Position numbers and translations under genes: made by a program. Shown here in pieces: positions 61,329-64,000 of a stretch of 64,000 nt of DNA (position 1 is the stretch's first letter; each line of letters opens with the position of its first letter). The notes beneath the pieces were generated by a model. It saw nothing but the letters and a program-made list of their open reading frames with translations, made no database searches and was not told the origin of the DNA. The stretch comes from Sulfurimonas sp. C5. GTDB lineage: Bacteria; Campylobacterota; Campylobacteria; Campylobacterales; Sulfurimonadaceae. The DNA lies in contig NZ_JARXNQ010000001.1 of the NCBI RefSeq assembly GCF_029872055.1, positions 310,001-374,000 of the forward strand, written 5' to 3'.

Positions 61329-62002
61329 TTTAATCCACCAAACCTTCTTTCAACTTTTTTAAATTTCTTTATAATTTTTTCAAACTCTTTCGTACTAAAA
61401 TCTGGCCAGAGAGTATCAGTAAAAAAGAGTTCCGCATAAGCAGCTTGCCAGAGTAGAAAATTTGAGAGTCTGTGATCGCCACCTGTACGGATGAGAAGAT
61501 CCACATCAGATTTACAATCAAGTGCATTATCCAGCATCTCTTTTGTAATTTCGCCCTCTTGATGTTTAAGAGAATTAAACGCTCGTAATACTTCATCTTG
61601 ACTACCGTAATTTAAAGCTAAAGATTGCACTAAACCGTCACAGTGAGCTGTTTTTTCTTGTGCCATTAAGAGCGTTGCTTGAAGTTGTTTGGAAAAAGCT
61701 CGAAGATCACCGATAGGTTCAAAACGAATATTGTTTTTGAGATAGGTATCTAGTTCTTGTTTAATATACTTGTCAAGCAGTTTCATTAAAAATTCAACTT
61801 CTAGACGTGGACGTTTCCAGTTTTCTGTAGAAAATGCATAAAGCGTTAAACGTTCGATTTCTTCATGAGCAGCACAAAACTCTGTAATTCCGCGAACAAT
61901 TTTAGCACCGGCTTCATGTCCATCAGAGCGCTTTTTATTATGCAGTTCTGCCCAGCGTCCATTTCCATCCATTATAATTGCTACATGACCGAGTTTATTC
62001 AT
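61325..62002 (-). CDS. uppS: Undecaprenyl diphosphate synthase
   Basis: This enzyme builds the C55 lipid carrier for peptidoglycan and other envelope polymers from isopentenyl diphosphate. The signature HVAIIMDGNGRWAE (D near residue 11, DGNGRW motif) starts the protein. YAFSTENWKRPRLEVEFLMKL and LLIRTGGDHRLSNFLLWQAAYAEL complete the active site. Length 225, slightly short but normal for this phylum. It is one base after coaBC and overlaps the prepilin peptidase gene. Confidence 0.96.
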   Translation of the reverse strand: MNKLGHVAIIMDGNGRWAELHNKKRSDGHEAGAKIVRGITEFCAAHEEIERLTLYAFSTENWKRPRLEVEFLMKLLDKYIKQELDTYLKNNIRFEPIGDLRAFSKQLQATLLMAQEKTAHCDGLVQSLALNYGSQDEVLRAFNSLKHQEGEITKEMLDNALDCKSDVDLLIRTGGDHRLSNFLLWQAAYAELFFTDTLWPDFSTKEFEKIIKKFKKVERRFGGLK

Positions 62003-62003
62003 A

Positions 62004-63278
62004 TTAGTTTTCTAACTCTTTTGCATTGTTCAAAATTTCAAAAGCAACATTTAGTTTTGAATCTTTTGGAATCATTACAGATTTATTCTGTATGATGAAT
62101 TCTATTTCATTTGTATCGGTACCGAAGCTTGAAGAATTTTTGAGAATATTTAAACAAACTGCATCAATGCTTTTAGAATTTAGCATATTTGTTGCATTCG
62201 TTTTTGCATTTTGTTCATCCATTTCTGCTTTAAAGCCTATAACTTTGATACCATCTTTATCAATCGAACTTAATATGTCGACATTCTTTTTCATCTCAAT
62301 TGACCATTCGTCGCCAAGCATCTCTTTTTTTAGTTTACCGCTTTGTACAAATGCAGGTACATAATCACTCACTGCTGCCGCCATAAAGAGATAAGGTGTT
62401 TTTTGGATTAGATGAATATGTTCATCACGCATTAGTGTTGCTTTGGAAACTTTCCCTTTTTTAGCAATTCGGATAGAATCAACTAAATATTCCAGCATCT
62501 CAGCACTGTCTTCTACATGAAGTTTATGCATATCCTGCGGTAGATCCGAAGGTAGATTTGTTGAGATAAGGTTGACATCAGCACCTCTTAAATAAAGAGA
62601 CGTTGCTACTGCTGCCGCCATTTTTCCGCTTGAAAAATTAGAAATATAACGGACATCATCAATCTTCTCAATTGTTCCACCACCTGTAACCATTACCATT
62701 CTATCTGCCCAAAAATCTTCTTTAAGAAGTTCTCTGGCAGTTGCATAAAAAATATCTAACGGTTCGGCAAGTGCACCATCACCTGTTGTTTTACATGCCA
62801 GTTCTTTTGTTTGCGTATTTAAAATTGTATAGTTTGCAATTCCCAGCATTTTAAGATTTGCTTGAGATATTGGATGCTGGATCATATTTGTATTGGCCGC
62901 AGGGGCTAATATTTTCATATCCGGAAATGCAAGAGCTACTTGAAGCAAAATATTATCAGCTATTGCGTTGGCAAGTTTTGCAATGGTATTTGCCGTAGCA
63001 GGAGCAATTACCATAATATCTGCCCACTGAGCCAGTTTTATATGGTTGTGATCGTTTGTCCAGTCCTCATTCGTATCATCGAGGACTTTGTTTGATGTTA
63101 AAGTTTCAAAAGTTAGTGGTGTGACAAATTTTTTTGCAGCTTCACTCATCACTACACGAACTTCTGCACCTGCTTTAACATACAAACGTGCAAGTTCGAG
63201 TGCTTTATATACTGAAATAGAACCAGTAACAGCTAAAATGATTTTTTTATTTTCAAGTAAATTCGGTGAAATATTCAT
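62004..63278 (-). CDS. coaBC: Bifunctional phosphopantothenoylcysteine synthetase/decarboxylase
   Basis: Two successive steps of coenzyme A synthesis. The N-terminal CoaC flavoprotein decarboxylase (about 1-180) has VTGSISVYKALELARL, the catalytic-histidine region NDHNHIKLAQWAD, and PAANTNMI. The C-terminal CoaB ligase (about 190-424) has VTGGGTIEKIDDVRYISNFSSGKMA and FKAEMDEQN. Length 424, complete. It is the second gene of the run glmU-coaBC-uppS. Confidence 0.95.
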   Translation of the reverse strand: MNISPNLLENKKIILAVTGSISVYKALELARLYVKAGAEVRVVMSEAAKKFVTPLTFETLTSNKVLDDTNEDWTNDHNHIKLAQWADIMVIAPATANTIAKLANAIADNILLQVALAFPDMKILAPAANTNMIQHPISQANLKMLGIANYTILNTQTKELACKTTGDGALAEPLDIFYATARELLKEDFWADRMVMVTGGGTIEKIDDVRYISNFSSGKMAAAVATSLYLRGADVNLISTNLPSDLPQDMHKLHVEDSAEMLEYLVDSIRIAKKGKVSKATLMRDEHIHLIQKTPYLFMAAAVSDYVPAFVQSGKLKKEMLGDEWSIEMKKNVDILSSIDKDGIKVIGFKAEMDEQNAKTNATNMLNSKSIDAVCLNILKNSSSFGTDTNEIEFIIQNKSVMIPKDSKLNVAFEILNNAKELEN

Positions 63279-63345
63279 TGTATATCTTTTACTATAGTCT
63301 TTATAGTGTGTATTTTACCCTAAAATACTTAGAGTTACTTCCAAG

Positions 63346-64000
63346 CTATTTTTTCTTAAAGAATTTGTAATAAAAATTTTTTATGAGTTTCATCTTTGTT
63401 CGGCTGATTACAAGGTTTCCACTATCAACTTCACCACTTGTTACTGTCGTTCCGGCTGCAATCATTACATCATCGGCAATTGTAACAGGAGCCACAAGCT
63501 GGGAATCACTTCCAACAAAGACATTTTTACCAATTTTTGTTTTGTATTTATTTATTCCATCGTAGTTACAAGTGATTGTTCCTGCACCGATATTTGTACC
63601 TTCATCAATTTCGGCATCTCCAAGGTAGCTTAAATGTCCAGCTTTTACACCTTTTAGCGTTGCTTTTTTTACCTCTACAAAGTTACCGATATGTGTATCT
63701 TCTATTGATGAAGCAGGGCGGAGATGTGCTAATGGACCTACGTCTGAATTTTTTACTATACTATCTTCAATTACCGAGTGTGCTTTAATTTCTGAATTGA
63801 TAATTTGCGAATTGCCTGTGATTCTAACACCGTTTTCAACTCTACATTCACCCTCAAATACAACTTCATTTTCTATATAAATAGTTTCAGGAAGTTGCAT
63901 GCTGACACCTGCTTCCATCCATTTCGTTTTAATGCGTTCTTGCATAATAACTTCAGAATCAGCAAGGTCCTTTTTAGAGTTAACCCCTTTAAAATGTTCT
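63346..64000 (-). CDS. glmU: GlmU, C-terminal acetyltransferase part (5' end outside window)
   Basis: Bifunctional enzyme making UDP-N-acetylglucosamine. The frame is open past 63945 to the window edge, reading [22 protein letters not shown], which is the end of the pyrophosphorylase domain. The window holds the linker and the left-handed beta-helix of hexapeptide repeats. Visible motifs are [36 protein letters not shown] and [21 protein letters not shown] with acetyl-CoA-binding residues. It ends FYYKFFKKK. The ATG at 63945 is internal and not the start. Confidence 0.95.
   Translation of the reverse strand, partial: EHFKGVNSKKDLADSEVIMQERIKTKWMEAGVSMQLPETIYIENEVVFEGECRVENGVRITGNSQIINSEIKAHSVIEDSIVKNSDVGPLAHLRPASSIEDTHIGNFVEVKKATLKGVKAGHLSYLGDAEIDEGTNIGAGTITCNYDGINKYKTKIGKNVFVGSDSQLVAPVTIADDVMIAAGTTVTSGEVDSGNLVISRTKMKLIKNFYYKFFKKK

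Noticed and set aside
1-64000. CRISPR arrays, insertion sequences, prophage, tRNA or rRNA genes
   Set aside because: None seen: no regularly spaced repeats, no transposase or integrase proteins, and no recognised structural RNA in the short gaps.

Overview
The window reads as a chromosomal segment of a free-living Campylobacterota bacterium, most like Sulfurimonas or a close relative. The DNA is AT-rich and almost fully coding. The genes point the same way: a flagellar sensor kinase of the FlgS type with sigma-54 promoters on both sides, a fused CcsB-CcsA cytochrome c synthase, a three-domain desulforubrerythrin as in Campylobacter jejuni, a split Aer-like energy-taxis pair, and the run glmU-coaBC-uppS-prepilin peptidase-LptF/G-truA, which I recall in the same order in Campylobacter. 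The genus is an inference. I saw no rRNA, tRNA, CRISPR array, insertion sequence or prophage.

Layout. 0-7.3 kb: the end of efp, dnaE, an aminopeptidase, flgS and two unknown genes that each carry a sigma-54 promoter. 7.3-14.1 kb: a regulated upstream region, a seven-CXXCH multihaem cytochrome, a periplasmic MORN-repeat protein and ccsBA, which attaches haem. 14.1-18 kb: DUF2461, cupin, hemH (ferrochelatase), a HAD phosphatase and a membrane coiled-coil protein. 18-20 kb: a PAS protein overlapping a chemoreceptor with a zinc-binding CZB domain. 20-26.2 kb: a MarR repressor and a complete RND efflux pump, headed by a perfect 18-bp inverted repeat. 26.3-26.9 kb: desulforubrerythrin.

27-52 kb is a dense signalling region. 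It encodes eight proteins with c-di-GMP domains: three GGDEF proteins with intact GGEEF motifs, two EAL proteins with decayed GGDEF domains, one intact HD-GYP, one HD-GYP with a damaged HD motif, and one PilZ-like response regulator. Two of these enzymes are encoded directly behind a periplasmic binding protein. A five-PAS hybrid kinase with an HPt domain overlaps a REC-PAS-GGDEF gene, which suggests a phosphorelay ending in c-di-GMP. Oxygen-related proteins lie among them: superoxide reductase and a flavodiiron-like metallo-beta-lactamase protein. Together with energy taxis, desulforubrerythrin and cytochrome biogenesis, this fits a microaerophile that couples oxygen and respiratory state to motility and attachment.

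52-64 kb returns to housekeeping: glyS, an FAD oxidoreductase, envelope proteins, an IscU-like scaffold paired with a ferritin-like protein, truA, an LptF/G permease, prepilin peptidase, uppS, coaBC and the 3' part of glmU, which is cut by the window end.

The most unusual sequence feature is at 36,774-36,820. Two convergent EAL genes overlap there, and the two strands of the same DNA encode nearly the same C-terminal peptide, so the overlap is an imperfect palindrome.
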